Shown here: positions 32,608 through 41,657 of the stretch, one piece after another | Layout of the letters: every line of letters begins with the position of its first letter | Position numbering within the stretch: the stretch's first letter is position 1 | Assembly: GCF_902706285.1 (NCBI RefSeq) | Contig: NZ_CACSKD010000012.1 | Span: 120,821 to 184,820 of the forward strand | Length of the DNA: 64,000 nucleotides | From: Rhizobium sp. 18055 | Lineage (GTDB): Bacteria > Pseudomonadota > Alphaproteobacteria > Rhizobiales > Rhizobiaceae | Direction: 5' to 3' | Translations under genes and position numbers: made by a program | The notes under the pieces: model-generated | What the model was told of the DNA's origin: nothing | The model's input: only the letters and a program-made list of their open reading frames with translations | Databases searched by the model: none

Positions 32608-33792
32608 TCAGGCCTCGAATTTGGCGGCTTGGCGACGGGTTTGCGCTGCGGGCCGGCTGGTCGTGAGGCCGACCAGCGGTCGCATCGGCCCGGGCAGGAA
32701 ATCGGCCGCAACGGCGAAGGCGCCGGATATGACGAAGGTCACTGCCGATACCGCGAGGAAGCTTGCGACGACGGGCAGATCCAGCGGCAGGACGTAATAG
32801 AGTGCTGCGACGATCACGGTCTGGTGGACGATGTAGAGCGGGAAGACCAGCCGGTTCATCACCAACAGACGCGCGTCTGGCGCATTGAAATGACGCGCGG
32901 CGAAGCCGATCGACGTCAGGATCATCGACCAGGCAAGCAGGAAGATCGCTGCCTTGAAAAGCGGAGTGTCGTTGACATAATTGCCGATCGCCTGATCGGC
33001 TGGTGCTGCCCAGGCGAAGAGATAAAGCAGCACGGTGGTGACGAGTGCGAGGGCTGCACTGACAAACCGTTTGGCGATGATGGAGCCGATCAGCGCTCGG
33101 TGATGGCGGGCAGTCAGAAAGCCGAGGCCGAACCAGCTTGCCCAGACAGCGAACCAGGCACCGTCATTGTAGAGCGCGTTGGTCTCGCGCGGGAAGATCG
33201 GCGACAGTGCCAGATTGAGCGCCAGCGGTAGCAGGAAGAGGAGATAGACGAGGTTGGTTTTGGCGATGCGCTCGAACCATGCGGCGACCGGGTTTGCGGG
33301 CCGGCAGAGGTAGAGAAAGATCGGATAGCAGATCACCGACATCACCAGCAGATAGGCGACAAACCACATATGCGCCCATGTGAAGTTGCCGGTCGGATAA
33401 CGGCCCTCGGTGAAGTAGCGCGTCAGCCAGAATTCGAGGAGAGAGCCCTCATAGCCGTTCTCATACATGCGCTCGTACCAGACCTGCGGCACGACGATGA
33501 CGGCCATGGCAAACAGCAGGGGGACGAGCAGCCGGACCGTCCGCCTGCGCAGAAATTTGAGGCCGGCATCCGTGCGGAACGAGAATGCGACGCCCATGCC
33601 CGAGACGAAAAACAGCAACGCCAGACGCCAGGCGCGCGGGAAATCCATGATCAGCGCGAGTGTGCTGCTGGTCCTGTCGCTGTGGATCAGCCAGGGCATG
33701 TCGGGGAAGAAGGCGGCGGAGGAATGATAGAAGATCAGGATCGCAAAAGCGAAAATCCGCAGCCGGTCCACGTAGTAAAGCCTGTCCGTCAT
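32608..33792 (-). CDS. Acyltransferase 3 family membrane protein
   Basis: A 394-residue integral membrane acyltransferase of the OafA/NodX type with about ten helices. The N-terminal RLYYVDRLRIFAFAILIFYHSSAAFF carries the family's membrane His (FYHSS). The next block, FPRAWRLALLFFVSGMGVAFSFRTDAGLKFLRRRTVRLLVPLLFAMAVIV, has the conserved Arg-rich loop. It probably O-acylates a cell-surface or secreted glycan. The ATG at 33792 replaces a longer, unsupported frame. It converges on the dehydrogenase gene with a 29-bp gap. Confidence 0.85.
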   Translation of the reverse strand: MTDRLYYVDRLRIFAFAILIFYHSSAAFFPDMPWLIHSDRTSSTLALIMDFPRAWRLALLFFVSGMGVAFSFRTDAGLKFLRRRTVRLLVPLLFAMAVIVVPQVWYERMYENGYEGSLLEFWLTRYFTEGRYPTGNFTWAHMWFVAYLLVMSVICYPIFLYLCRPANPVAAWFERIAKTNLVYLLFLLPLALNLALSPIFPRETNALYNDGAWFAVWASWFGLGFLTARHHRALIGSIIAKRFVSAALALVTTVLLYLFAWAAPADQAIGNYVNDTPLFKAAIFLLAWSMILTSIGFAARHFNAPDARLLVMNRLVFPLYIVHQTVIVAALYYVLPLDLPVVASFLAVSAVTFVISGAFAVAADFLPGPMRPLVGLTTSRPAAQTRRQAAKFEA

Positions 33793-33938
33793 GATCCGCC
33801 AAATCTCTTGATGCCGCGACCCGCAGAGGGGCCCGCCTGCCTGAAGCGGCGAGGTTTCCAGCGTAGCTGTTGGAGCTTGCCAAAGTGTGAGCGTTGGCGT
33901 TTTTCTAGCGGGGCAGCCCTGTGACGGCCACGGCCGCC

Positions 33939-34850
33939 TCACATCTCGTGCAGGGCGTGGGCTGCCTTGACGGCGGCGGAGGCGCGGTTTTCGACGCCGA
34001 GTTTGACGTAGATCTGTTCGAGGTGCTTGTTGACGGTGCGGGCCGAGAGGCCGAGAATTTCGCCGATGTCACGGTTGGCCTTGCCCTTGGCGATCCAGAG
34101 CAACACTTCGGATTCGCGCTGGGTCAGCGCAAAGCGCTGGCGCAGCACCTCGTCGTTGGCGCGCTGGTTGTTGGCGGTCAGGCGGAACAGATATTCGTCG
34201 GGGCCGATGGTGCCGAGGAAGGCCAGGTGCAGCACGTCCTGGCCGCCATAATTGACCGAGATCGTGGCATCGCGGGTGGCAATGGTGCGGTTTTTCATCC
34301 AGTCGGCGATGGTGCTGACGACGGTATCCATGCCGTCATCGCTGCCCATGGCGGCGTTGACGAGACGGGTTGCCTGCGGGGTGGACCAGTGGATGTTGCC
34401 ATCGCCCTTGACGGCCAGCAGGTGGCGGCCGGCAGCATCGAGCGCCACACGAGCGCTCTGGGCCGAGCGGGCGTTTCGCAAGTGCACGCCGATGCGGGCG
34501 CGCAACTCGTCGATATTGATCGGCTTGGTGAGATAATCGACGCCGCCCGATTCCAGCGCGTGGACGACGTGTTCGGTTTCGGTAAGCCCGGTCATGAAGA
34601 TCACGGGGATCTGGCTGATCGCCGGGTTCGCCTTCAGTCTCCGGCAGGTCTCGAAGCCATCCATGGCAGGCATCACGGCATCGAGCAGGATCAGGTCGGG
34701 GGTGATGCGCTCGACGATGTTGAGCGCTGCAGCGCCCGAGGTGGCGATCAGCACGGAGAAGCCTGATTGTTCCAGCGCATCGGTGAGAAAGCCCAGCGCT
34801 TCCGGCGAGTCATCGACCAACAGAACGATATCGCGCGGGAGTTCAGCCAA
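33939..34850 (-). CDS. Response regulator with LuxR/NarL-type output domain
   Basis: A 303-residue response regulator. The receiver (about 8-125) has DD at residues 13-14, phospho-acceptor Asp57 (LILLDAVMPAMDG), the MTG switch Thr and LTKPINI. Residues 135-235 form an unassigned, possibly PAS-like middle (LLAVKGDGNIHWSTPQATRLVNAAMGSD). The C-terminus is a LuxR helix-turn-helix (LTQRESEVLLWIAKGKANRDIGEILGLSARTVNKHLEQIYVKLGVENRASAAVKA). Its first 8 bp overlap the hybrid kinase's 3' end, so the two are translationally coupled and form a pair. With urtA divergent, it probably controls urea transport; that is inference from position. Confidence 0.9.
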   Translation of the reverse strand: MAELPRDIVLLVDDSPEALGFLTDALEQSGFSVLIATSGAAALNIVERITPDLILLDAVMPAMDGFETCRRLKANPAISQIPVIFMTGLTETEHVVHALESGGVDYLTKPINIDELRARIGVHLRNARSAQSARVALDAAGRHLLAVKGDGNIHWSTPQATRLVNAAMGSDDGMDTVVSTIADWMKNRTIATRDATISVNYGGQDVLHLAFLGTIGPDEYLFRLTANNQRANDEVLRQRFALTQRESEVLLWIAKGKANRDIGEILGLSARTVNKHLEQIYVKLGVENRASAAVKAAHALHEM

Positions 34851-37800
34851 TGTGTTCTACCTTTTCGTCGAAACGCTGCAGGAAGGTCATGAAGCCGTTG
34901 AGATCGAAGGCGGCGACATAGGAGCGAAGCTCTTCCGTAAATGGCTGATTTGCCTCCACCTTGGCAAGGTCCGCTAGTTTCGCTTCGATACCCCTGATGT
35001 AGCCGATTTCGCCCAATCGCAGCAATTCCTGCACATGGGCGTCGCCGGGGCTCTGCAGCACCAGTTCGGTTTTCACCGGTGTTGGCGGGATCTGCTCGGC
35101 GTAGATCCATTTGAGGCCGAGATGAAGCGCCAGCTTGTCGCGCAGGCGGCGGATATCGACCGGTTTGCCGATCGCGTCATTGTGGCTGTAATCGCTGTCG
35201 CTATGGGCGGCGGCGTCGCCGATATTGGCCGAGAGCATGACGATCGGGGCGGTCTGGCCGGCCTCGCGCAGGCGCGAGACCAGTTGCCAGCCGTTCATGC
35301 CGGGCATCAGGATATCGACGAGGAAGAGGTCGGGCTGGATGCCCTCGATCAGTGTCAGGCAATCGGTGCCGCTGGCCGCCGTCAGGACGACGAAATCGAG
35401 CGGCACGAGGATTTCGCGCATCATCTCGCGGTGGTCCTCATTGTCGTCGACGACGACGATGGTGCGGCGCGGGCCGTCATAACTGACGATCTTCTTTTCC
35501 TGCGGCGGCGCTGCCGTCTCGCGCAACACGGCAGACAGCATCAGCCGGACCTTGAAGATGGAGCCCTTGTCCTTCTCGCTGGTGGCGAGGATTTCGCCGC
35601 CGAGCGTGTTGGTCAGCAGTTGGGTGATCGTCAGGCCGAGGCCGAGGCCGGGCATCGGGCGGATGCTTTCGGCCTCGCCGCGCTGGAACGGCTCGTAGAT
35701 GCGGCTCAGATCCTTCTCGGCAATGCCGCGGCCGGTGTCTGTGATGGTGAAGGTGGCGACCTGGCTGCGATAGCCGACGTCGAAGGTGACAGTGCCTTCG
35801 TCGGTGAACTTGATTGCGTTGGACAGCAGGTTGACGAGGATCTGGCGCAGGCGTTTCTCATCGGTGCGGACGAACTGCGGCAAAGCGGGTGCGCGCTGGT
35901 GCTCGAACACCAGACCCTTGGCGAGTGCTTGCGGGCGGAACATGTCGATGATCTGGTCGAGGAAATCCTGGATGTTGATCTCGTTGGAATAGACCTGCAG
36001 GCGACCGGCCTCGATCTTGGAGATATCCAAGAGGCCATCGATCAGGCCGGAGAGATGCTCGGCGCTGCGGCGGATCACCTTGATAGAGGACTGGCGCGGC
36101 GTCGGGATGGTGTCGTCGCGCTCAAGGATCTGGGCGTAGCCGAGCACCGCATTCAGCGGCGTGCGCAGTTCGTGGCTGAGGCCGACGACGTAGCGGCTCT
36201 TGGCGCGGTTGGCGGCTTCGGCGGTTTCCTTGGCCGTTTGCAGCGCCGCGTCGGTCTTCTTGTGGGCGGCGATTTCCTTCAAGAGCAGCGTGTTCTGGCG
36301 CGAGGATTCCTCTTCGGCGACAACGCGGCTGTCGTGGGCCAGCACGTAGAACCAGCAGACGACGCCGGCGATGACGGCGAAGACGAAGAAGACGATGAGG
36401 ATGGTGCGGTTGACCACCTCGCCGGTCGCCGGTGAAGCAGACGAGACCTGATGGGCGATCATCGCCAGAATGGCGCCGACGGCGGTCAGCGCCAGCACCA
36501 CGGCGATGCCGTAGCGGCCGAGGCGTGTCGTCAGCTTCTGGACGATGGTTTCGGGCAGCAGGGCCTTGGCGACGGTGCCGACCTGCGCATTGAAGCGGGC
36601 CTTCGGCTTGCACATGTCGTGGCAGCGGCTGTCGAGCGAACAGCAGAGTGAGCAGATCGGCGCCGCATAGGCGGGACACCAGGCCATGTCCTCTGGCTCG
36701 AACGGATGCTCACAGACCGAACAGGTGATGTTCGTCAGGTTCTTCCAGCTCTGGCGCGGCTTGCGGGCGAGGTAGAACTTGCCCTTGGTGCCCCAGGCGA
36801 TCAGCGGCGAGGCAATGAGGGCGACGACCAGCGTGATGTAGGGCGCCAGCGAGGCGGCGATGGTGCCGAAGACACCGAAATGGGCGGTGAGCGCGATTGT
36901 TGCCGACAGCGTCATGGCGCCGAGGCCGACGGGGTTGATGTCGTAGAGGTGAGCGCGCTTGAACTCGATGCCGGGAGGGGCAAGGCCGAGCGGTTTGTTG
37001 ATGAACAGATCGGCCGAGATGGTGCAGAGCCAGGCCATCGCGATGATCGAGAAGATGCCGAGCGTTTCCTCAAGCAGCTTGTAGATGCCGAGTTCCATCA
37101 AAAGCAGTGCGATCGCCACGTTGAAGACCAGCCAGATCACGCGGCCGGGGTGGCTGTGGGTGAGGCGAGAGAAGAAGTTCGACCATGCCAGCGAGCCGGC
37201 ATAGGCGTTCATGACGTTGATCTTCAGCTGCGAGACCATGACGAAGGCGACCATCAGCAGCAGGGCGGCGTTGTGCCAGGGGATCATATAGCCGAAGGCG
37301 GTGAGGTACATCTGCGCCGGATCGGCAGCGCGGTCGGCGGGGACGCCGGAGGCGAAGGTCAGGACGACCAGGAAGGAGCCGGCCAGAAGCTTCGGCGCGC
37401 CGATGATGACCCAGCCGGGGCCGGCGAGGAAGACGGCGAAACGATGGCGCCACTTGGTCTGCTTTTCCGGCGGCAGGAAGCGCAGGAAGTCGGCCTGTTC
37501 GCCGATCTGCGACATCAGCGCCAGGATGACGGCGGACGCCGCGCCGAACTCGACAAGATCGAAGGGGGCGATTGTGCCGGGTGGACCCGAGGCATGGCGG
37601 ATACCGGCGAAGGCGCGCCAGAGGTCGAATTTCTCCCAGTCCATCACCGCAATGAAGATGAAGGGCAGGACGTTCAACACGATCCAGAACGGCTGGGTCA
37701 AAAGCTGGAAGCGGCTGATCAGCCGGACGCCGTGGGTGACCAGCGGGATGACCATGACGGCGCTGATGATGTAGCCGATCCACAAGGGGATGCCCAAGGT

Positions 37801-38229
37801 CAGCTCCAGCGCGCCGGACATGATCGAGGCTTCGATCGCAAACAGCATGAAGGTGAAGCTGGCATAGATCAGCGAGGTGACGGTCGAGCCGATATAGCCG
37901 AAGCTCGCGCCGCGGGTGAGCAGGTCGATATCGACGCCGTGGCGGATCGCGTAGCGGCTGATCGGCAGGCCGACGGCGAGCATGACGACCGAGGCGACGA
38001 TGATGGCGTAAAACGCGTTGGTGGTGCCGTAGGAGAGCGTGATGGCGCCGCCGATCGCCTCGAGCGCCAGGAAGGAGATGGCGCCGATGGCGGTCTGCGA
38101 GATGCGCTGCGACGAGAACTGCCGGGCGCTCTTCGCGGTAAAGCGCAGCGCATAATCTTCGAGCGTCTGGTTGGCCACCCAGCGATTGTACTCGCGCCTG
38201 ACGGGGATAATGCGTTGCCGCGCTGCCAT
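34843..38229 (-). CDS. Hybrid histidine kinase with NCS1 permease-like N-terminal domain
   Basis: An 1128-residue fusion. Residues 40-480 form about twelve membrane helices resembling NCS1 (cytosine/purine/allantoin) permeases, with TLSYGTTNAFYAIIVASVVML and GASFGYIGSTVTSLIYA. Residues 503-540 are a Cys cluster (Cys503, 506, 518, 526, 529, 530, 536, 540), possibly metal-binding. Two more helices lie at 574-592 and 609-631, then a short coiled coil. The kinase core has His686 (SHELRTP), the N-box NLLSNAIKF, DTGRGI and GLGLGL. A receiver has Asp972 (VDILMPGMNG) and Lys1022. The final 90 residues are helical. Operon with a response regulator, divergent from urtA. I infer a transporter-based nitrogen-compound sensor; whether it also transports is unknown. 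Confidence 0.88.
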   Translation of the reverse strand: MAARQRIIPVRREYNRWVANQTLEDYALRFTAKSARQFSSQRISQTAIGAISFLALEAIGGAITLSYGTTNAFYAIIVASVVMLAVGLPISRYAIRHGVDIDLLTRGASFGYIGSTVTSLIYASFTFMLFAIEASIMSGALELTLGIPLWIGYIISAVMVIPLVTHGVRLISRFQLLTQPFWIVLNVLPFIFIAVMDWEKFDLWRAFAGIRHASGPPGTIAPFDLVEFGAASAVILALMSQIGEQADFLRFLPPEKQTKWRHRFAVFLAGPGWVIIGAPKLLAGSFLVVLTFASGVPADRAADPAQMYLTAFGYMIPWHNAALLLMVAFVMVSQLKINVMNAYAGSLAWSNFFSRLTHSHPGRVIWLVFNVAIALLLMELGIYKLLEETLGIFSIIAMAWLCTISADLFINKPLGLAPPGIEFKRAHLYDINPVGLGAMTLSATIALTAHFGVFGTIAASLAPYITLVVALIASPLIAWGTKGKFYLARKPRQSWKNLTNITCSVCEHPFEPEDMAWCPAYAAPICSLCCSLDSRCHDMCKPKARFNAQVGTVAKALLPETIVQKLTTRLGRYGIAVVLALTAVGAILAMIAHQVSSASPATGEVVNRTILIVFFVFAVIAGVVCWFYVLAHDSRVVAEEESSRQNTLLLKEIAAHKKTDAALQTAKETAEAANRAKSRYVVGLSHELRTPLNAVLGYAQILERDDTIPTPRQSSIKVIRRSAEHLSGLIDGLLDISKIEAGRLQVYSNEINIQDFLDQIIDMFRPQALAKGLVFEHQRAPALPQFVRTDEKRLRQILVNLLSNAIKFTDEGTVTFDVGYRSQVATFTITDTGRGIAEKDLSRIYEPFQRGEAESIRPMPGLGLGLTITQLLTNTLGGEILATSEKDKGSIFKVRLMLSAVLRETAAPPQEKKIVSYDGPRRTIVVVDDNEDHREMMREILVPLDFVVLTAASGTDCLTLIEGIQPDLFLVDILMPGMNGWQLVSRLREAGQTAPIVMLSANIGDAAAHSDSDYSHNDAIGKPVDIRRLRDKLALHLGLKWIYAEQIPPTPVKTELVLQSPGDAHVQELLRLGEIGYIRGIEAKLADLAKVEANQPFTEELRSYVAAFDLNGFMTFLQRFDEKVEHIG

Positions 38230-38445
38230 GCCTGTCTATCGGCCCCTCATTCTTCTTGTGACATGTTCGTAACACGGATCGTTGGGGTGCTTAAGAGTGC
38301 ATTGCAACGCAAAACTGCACATTTCGCCCCATCACTTACGTCATTCTACGTATACGCTTTCGCAGTGCAGCACCGGATAGTCCCTTAAGCAACAGTTAAC
38401 GTCCGTTTTCGGCCTGTTGTCGAACAAGAAGAGGGGATCAACCAG
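38230..38445. promoter_or_regulatory. Divergent control region of the sensor kinase and urtA
   Basis: The 216 bp separate the kinase and urtA starts. At 38337-38352 lies TACGTCATTCTACGTA: two TACGT units 10 bp apart, the second being the palindrome TACGTA. Spacing of one helical turn suits a dimeric NarL/LuxR-type response regulator. It is 94 bp before the urtA ATG. TGCA half-sites occur around 38298-38320. I found no GG-N10-GC sigma-54 promoter here. AAGAGGGG is the urtA ribosome-binding site. Confidence 0.5.
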
Positions 38446-39738
38446 ATGAAACTGAGATCATATGTTTCAGGTGCCGTACTCGGCGCCGTCATGTCGGCTT
38501 CGGCCGCATTCCATGGAGCCGTTGCGGCTGACGACACCATCAAGGTCGGCGTGCTTCATTCGCTGTCCGGTACGATGGCGATCTCCGAAACGACGCTGAA
38601 AGACGCCATGTTGATGCTCATCGACGAGCAGAACAAGAAGGGCGGCCTTCTTGGCAAGAAGCTCGAAGCCGTCGTCGTCGATCCGGCCTCCGATTGGCCG
38701 CTGTTTGCCGAAAAGGCACGCGAGCTGATCGAAAAGGACAAGGTCGCGGCCGTGTTCGGTTGCTGGACATCGTCGTCGCGCAAGTCGGTCCTGCCGGTTT
38801 TCGAAGAACTCAACTCCATCCTGTTCTACCCGGTTCAGTATGAAGGCGAAGAGTCCTCGCGCAACATCTTCTACACCGGTGCCGCTCCGAACCAGCAGGC
38901 TATTCCGGCTGTCGACTACCTGATGGAAAAGGAAGGCGTTAAGCGCTTCGTTCTCGAAGGCACCGACTACGTCTACCCGCGCACCACCAACAAGATCCTG
39001 GAAGCCTACCTGATCGCCAAGGGCATTCCGAAGGAAGACATCATCGTCAACTACACGCCGTTCGGCTTCTCCGATTGGCAGACGGAAGTGTCGAAGATCA
39101 AGGAATTCGGCGGTGCCGGCAAGAAGACTGCCGTCGTCTCCACCGTCAACGGTGACGCCAACGTTCCATTCTACAAGGAACTCGGCAACCAGGGCGTCAA
39201 GGCAACGGACATTCCTGTCGTCGCCTTCTCGGTCGGCGAAGAAGAACTTGCCGGTCTCGACACCAAGCCGCTCGTCGGCCACTTGGCTGCCTGGAACTAC
39301 TTCGAGTCGGTCGAAAGCCCGGCGAACAAGAAGTTCATCAAGGAATGGCATGCCTACACCAAGAACGACAAGCGTGTGACCAACGACCCGATGGAAGCTG
39401 CCTATATCGGCTTCAACGCCTGGGTTAAGGCTGTCCAGGCTGCCGGCACGACCGACACGGACAAGGTCCTCGACTCGATCATCGGCACCACGGTTCCGAA
39501 CCTGTCGGGCGGCTATGCGACTGTCATGCCGAACCACCACATCACCAAGCCGGTTCTGATTGGTGAAATCCAGGCAAACGGCCAGTTCGAAATCGTCCAG
39601 CAGACCCCTGCTGTGGTTGGCGACGAATGGTCCGATTTCCTGCCTGACTCCAAGGATCTGATCTCCGATTGGCGCAAGCCCATGAACTGCGGCAACTTCA
39701 ATGTCGCAACGGGCAAGTGCGGCGGCAAGGGCTCCTGA
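38446..39738 (+). CDS. urtA: Urea ABC transporter substrate-binding protein UrtA
   Basis: A 430-residue periplasmic protein with a Sec signal peptide (residues 1-27, ending GAVA). Hallmarks of UrtA are IKVGVLHSLSGTMAISETTLKDAMLMLIDEQNKKGGLLGKKLEAVVVDPASDWPLFAEKARELI, VFGCWTSSSRKSVLPVFEELNSILFYPVQYEGEESSRNIFYTGAAPNQQ and FVLEGTDYVYPRTTNKIL. It captures urea at low concentration and passes it to UrtBC. Codon usage indicates high expression. A GC-rich hairpin 35 bp downstream, before urtB, may keep urtA mRNA more abundant than the rest of the operon. Confidence 0.97.
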   Translation: MKLRSYVSGAVLGAVMSASAAFHGAVAADDTIKVGVLHSLSGTMAISETTLKDAMLMLIDEQNKKGGLLGKKLEAVVVDPASDWPLFAEKARELIEKDKVAAVFGCWTSSSRKSVLPVFEELNSILFYPVQYEGEESSRNIFYTGAAPNQQAIPAVDYLMEKEGVKRFVLEGTDYVYPRTTNKILEAYLIAKGIPKEDIIVNYTPFGFSDWQTEVSKIKEFGGAGKKTAVVSTVNGDANVPFYKELGNQGVKATDIPVVAFSVGEEELAGLDTKPLVGHLAAWNYFESVESPANKKFIKEWHAYTKNDKRVTNDPMEAAYIGFNAWVKAVQAAGTTDTDKVLDSIIGTTVPNLSGGYATVMPNHHITKPVLIGEIQANGQFEIVQQTPAVVGDEWSDFLPDSKDLISDWRKPMNCGNFNVATGKCGGKGS

Positions 39739-40037
39739 GTGCGAACCCCGTCACTCTGATAGCCTGAAACAGCTTCCGTCCGGCCCTCCTGTCCGGGCGG
39801 AAGTTCTCTACTCCGAAGTGCAGCCTTGATGCTTCGGACGGCAACGGTCCAATCCTGCGGATCGACCCCGACCTGAAGCCATATTTTTCCCGATTGCGCC
39901 GCTAGCGCGCCGTGCCTCCCAATGGACGCACACAGGACGCGCTAACCCTTTTTAAGCTGCGGCATCGAGCTTTTCGAAAATCGAACCCGATTTTCTGGCC
40001 GATGCAGTAGGCCAACGATAACCGAGGCAAGACGCCG
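39739..40037 (+). promoter_or_regulatory. urtA-urtB spacer with stem-loop
   Basis: A 299-bp spacer, unusually long within an operon. An 11-bp stem with one G-U pair (39773-39803, CTTCCGTCCGG with CCGGGCGGAAG) has no U-tract, so it acts more plausibly as a 3' stabiliser of urtA mRNA than as a full terminator. A second promoter for urtB could lie between 39830 and 40000; none was identified. No gene is supported. Confidence 0.55.
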
Positions 40038-41657
40038 ATGTATCGCGCCATCAAGATTTTCCTTTTGACATTGTGCCTGGCCATGCCGGCCTTTGCGACG
40101 GTGCTCAAGGCACAGGAAGATATTCACCCGCTTATCGATGCGCTCGGCGTCGGCGATTTCCCGGAACGCGAGGCTGCCATCAAGGCGCTGGTCGCATCCA
40201 AGGACGCCCATGTCAGCCAGATCCTGCAGCAGCTCAGCGACGGCCTGCTCTATGTGAATTCCGAAAGCGGTGGCCCGGTTCTGCTCCAGGGCGGCACGGA
40301 TGACGAGCCGACCTTTTCCGATCCGATCAGCGGTGAGGCTGTTGCCGACATCGATCCCGACATGATGTCGAAGGTGAGGGTCAACAACACGCTTCGCGGC
40401 GTTATCAGCACGGCGATGAGCCAGCTGACGCTGCTGTCTCCTGATCGCGGTGCCAGACTGACGGCGGCCCAGGGGCTGCTCAGGGATGCCGATCCTGAAA
40501 ATCTCGATCTTCTGAATTCGGCCCTGGCCGATGAAAAGGATGGAGAGGTCAAGGCAACGATGGAAGCAGCGCGTGCGGTGATGATGCTGAAAAGCGACGT
40601 CAGCGTCGAGGACAAGAAAGCCGCCATCGACACGATTGCCGCACGCGGTGGCCGCAATGCGCTGACCATCCTGACCGGTGCGCTGGCGACCGCGCCTAAC
40701 GAACTGAAGGGCGAGATTCAGGCGCATATCAACGGTATCAACCGCAGCCTGGCGATCTGGGATGTCGTGCAGAACACCTGGTACGGCCTGTCGCTCGGCT
40801 CGGTGCTGCTTTTGGCCGCCATCGGTCTGGCCATCACCTTCGGCGTCATGGGCGTCATCAACATGGCGCATGGCGAGATGGTGATGATCGGCGCCTACAC
40901 GACCTATGTCGTGCAGGAATACATCACCTCGGCCTTCCCAAGCCTTGCTACCTATTCGCTGGCCTTTGCAGTTCCCGCAGCCTTCCTGTTCACCGGCTTC
41001 GTCGGCCTGGTGATCGAGCGCTCCGTCATCCGCTATCTCTACGGACGGCCGCTGGAGACGCTGCTGGCCACCTGGGGCGTGTCGCTGATCCTGCAGCAGG
41101 CGGTTCGCTCGATCTTCGGACCGACCAACCGCGAGGTTCGCAATCCGAGCTGGATGTCGGGTGCTTTCGAACTCGGCGGCCTGTCGATCACCTGGAACCG
41201 CCTGTGGATCATCGTCTTCTCGATGGTGGTGTTCGTGGCACTGCTGGCGCTTCTGAAGCGCTCCGCCTTCGGCCTGCAGATGCGTGCCGTCACCCAGAAC
41301 CGCCGCATGGCATCGTCGATGGGTATCCGCACCGGCTGGGTCGATGCCTTCACCTTCGCGCTCGGCTCCGGCATTGCCGGCATGGCTGGTGTGGCGCTGT
41401 CGCAGATCGATAACGTCTCGCCAAACCTTGGCCAGAGCTACATCATCGACAGCTTCATGGTCGTGGTGTTCGGGGGCGTGGGCAATCTGTGGGGGACGCT
41501 GGTGGGCGCTCTTTCGCTCGGCGTGGTCAACAAGTTCCTTGAGCCGTTCGCCGGCGCCGTGCTCGGCAAGATCCTGGTGCTGGTTCTCATCATTCTCTTC
41601 ATCCAGAAGCGGCCACGTGGGCTCTTCGCACTCAAAGGAAGGGCGGTGGAAGCATGA
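40038..41657 (+). CDS. urtB: Urea ABC transporter permease UrtB
   Basis: A 539-residue protein, long as is usual for UrtB. It starts with a signal-like helix (IKIFLLTLCLAMPAFATVLKAQ). A periplasmic helical domain of about 215 residues follows (DIHPLIDALGVGDFPEREAAIKALVASKDAHV and HEAT-like repeats). The membrane part starts at WYGLSLGSVLLLAAIGLAITFGVMGVINMAHGEMVMIGAYTTYVVQE, the HAAT permease signature. It forms the urea channel with UrtC. The GTGA-type overlap at its end (ATG of urtC at 41654) indicates coupling. Confidence 0.95.
   Translation: MYRAIKIFLLTLCLAMPAFATVLKAQEDIHPLIDALGVGDFPEREAAIKALVASKDAHVSQILQQLSDGLLYVNSESGGPVLLQGGTDDEPTFSDPISGEAVADIDPDMMSKVRVNNTLRGVISTAMSQLTLLSPDRGARLTAAQGLLRDADPENLDLLNSALADEKDGEVKATMEAARAVMMLKSDVSVEDKKAAIDTIAARGGRNALTILTGALATAPNELKGEIQAHINGINRSLAIWDVVQNTWYGLSLGSVLLLAAIGLAITFGVMGVINMAHGEMVMIGAYTTYVVQEYITSAFPSLATYSLAFAVPAAFLFTGFVGLVIERSVIRYLYGRPLETLLATWGVSLILQQAVRSIFGPTNREVRNPSWMSGAFELGGLSITWNRLWIIVFSMVVFVALLALLKRSAFGLQMRAVTQNRRMASSMGIRTGWVDAFTFALGSGIAGMAGVALSQIDNVSPNLGQSYIIDSFMVVVFGGVGNLWGTLVGALSLGVVNKFLEPFAGAVLGKILVLVLIILFIQKRPRGLFALKGRAVEA

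Noticed and set aside
38281..38310. Sigma-54 promoter upstream of urtA
   Set aside because: GG and GC are present near 38286-38300 but eleven bases apart, not ten, and the flanking bases do not fit.
35035..38388. Long plus-strand open frames opposite the hybrid kinase
   Set aside because: These are antisense shadows without recognisable motifs; the kinase frame has all catalytic motifs.
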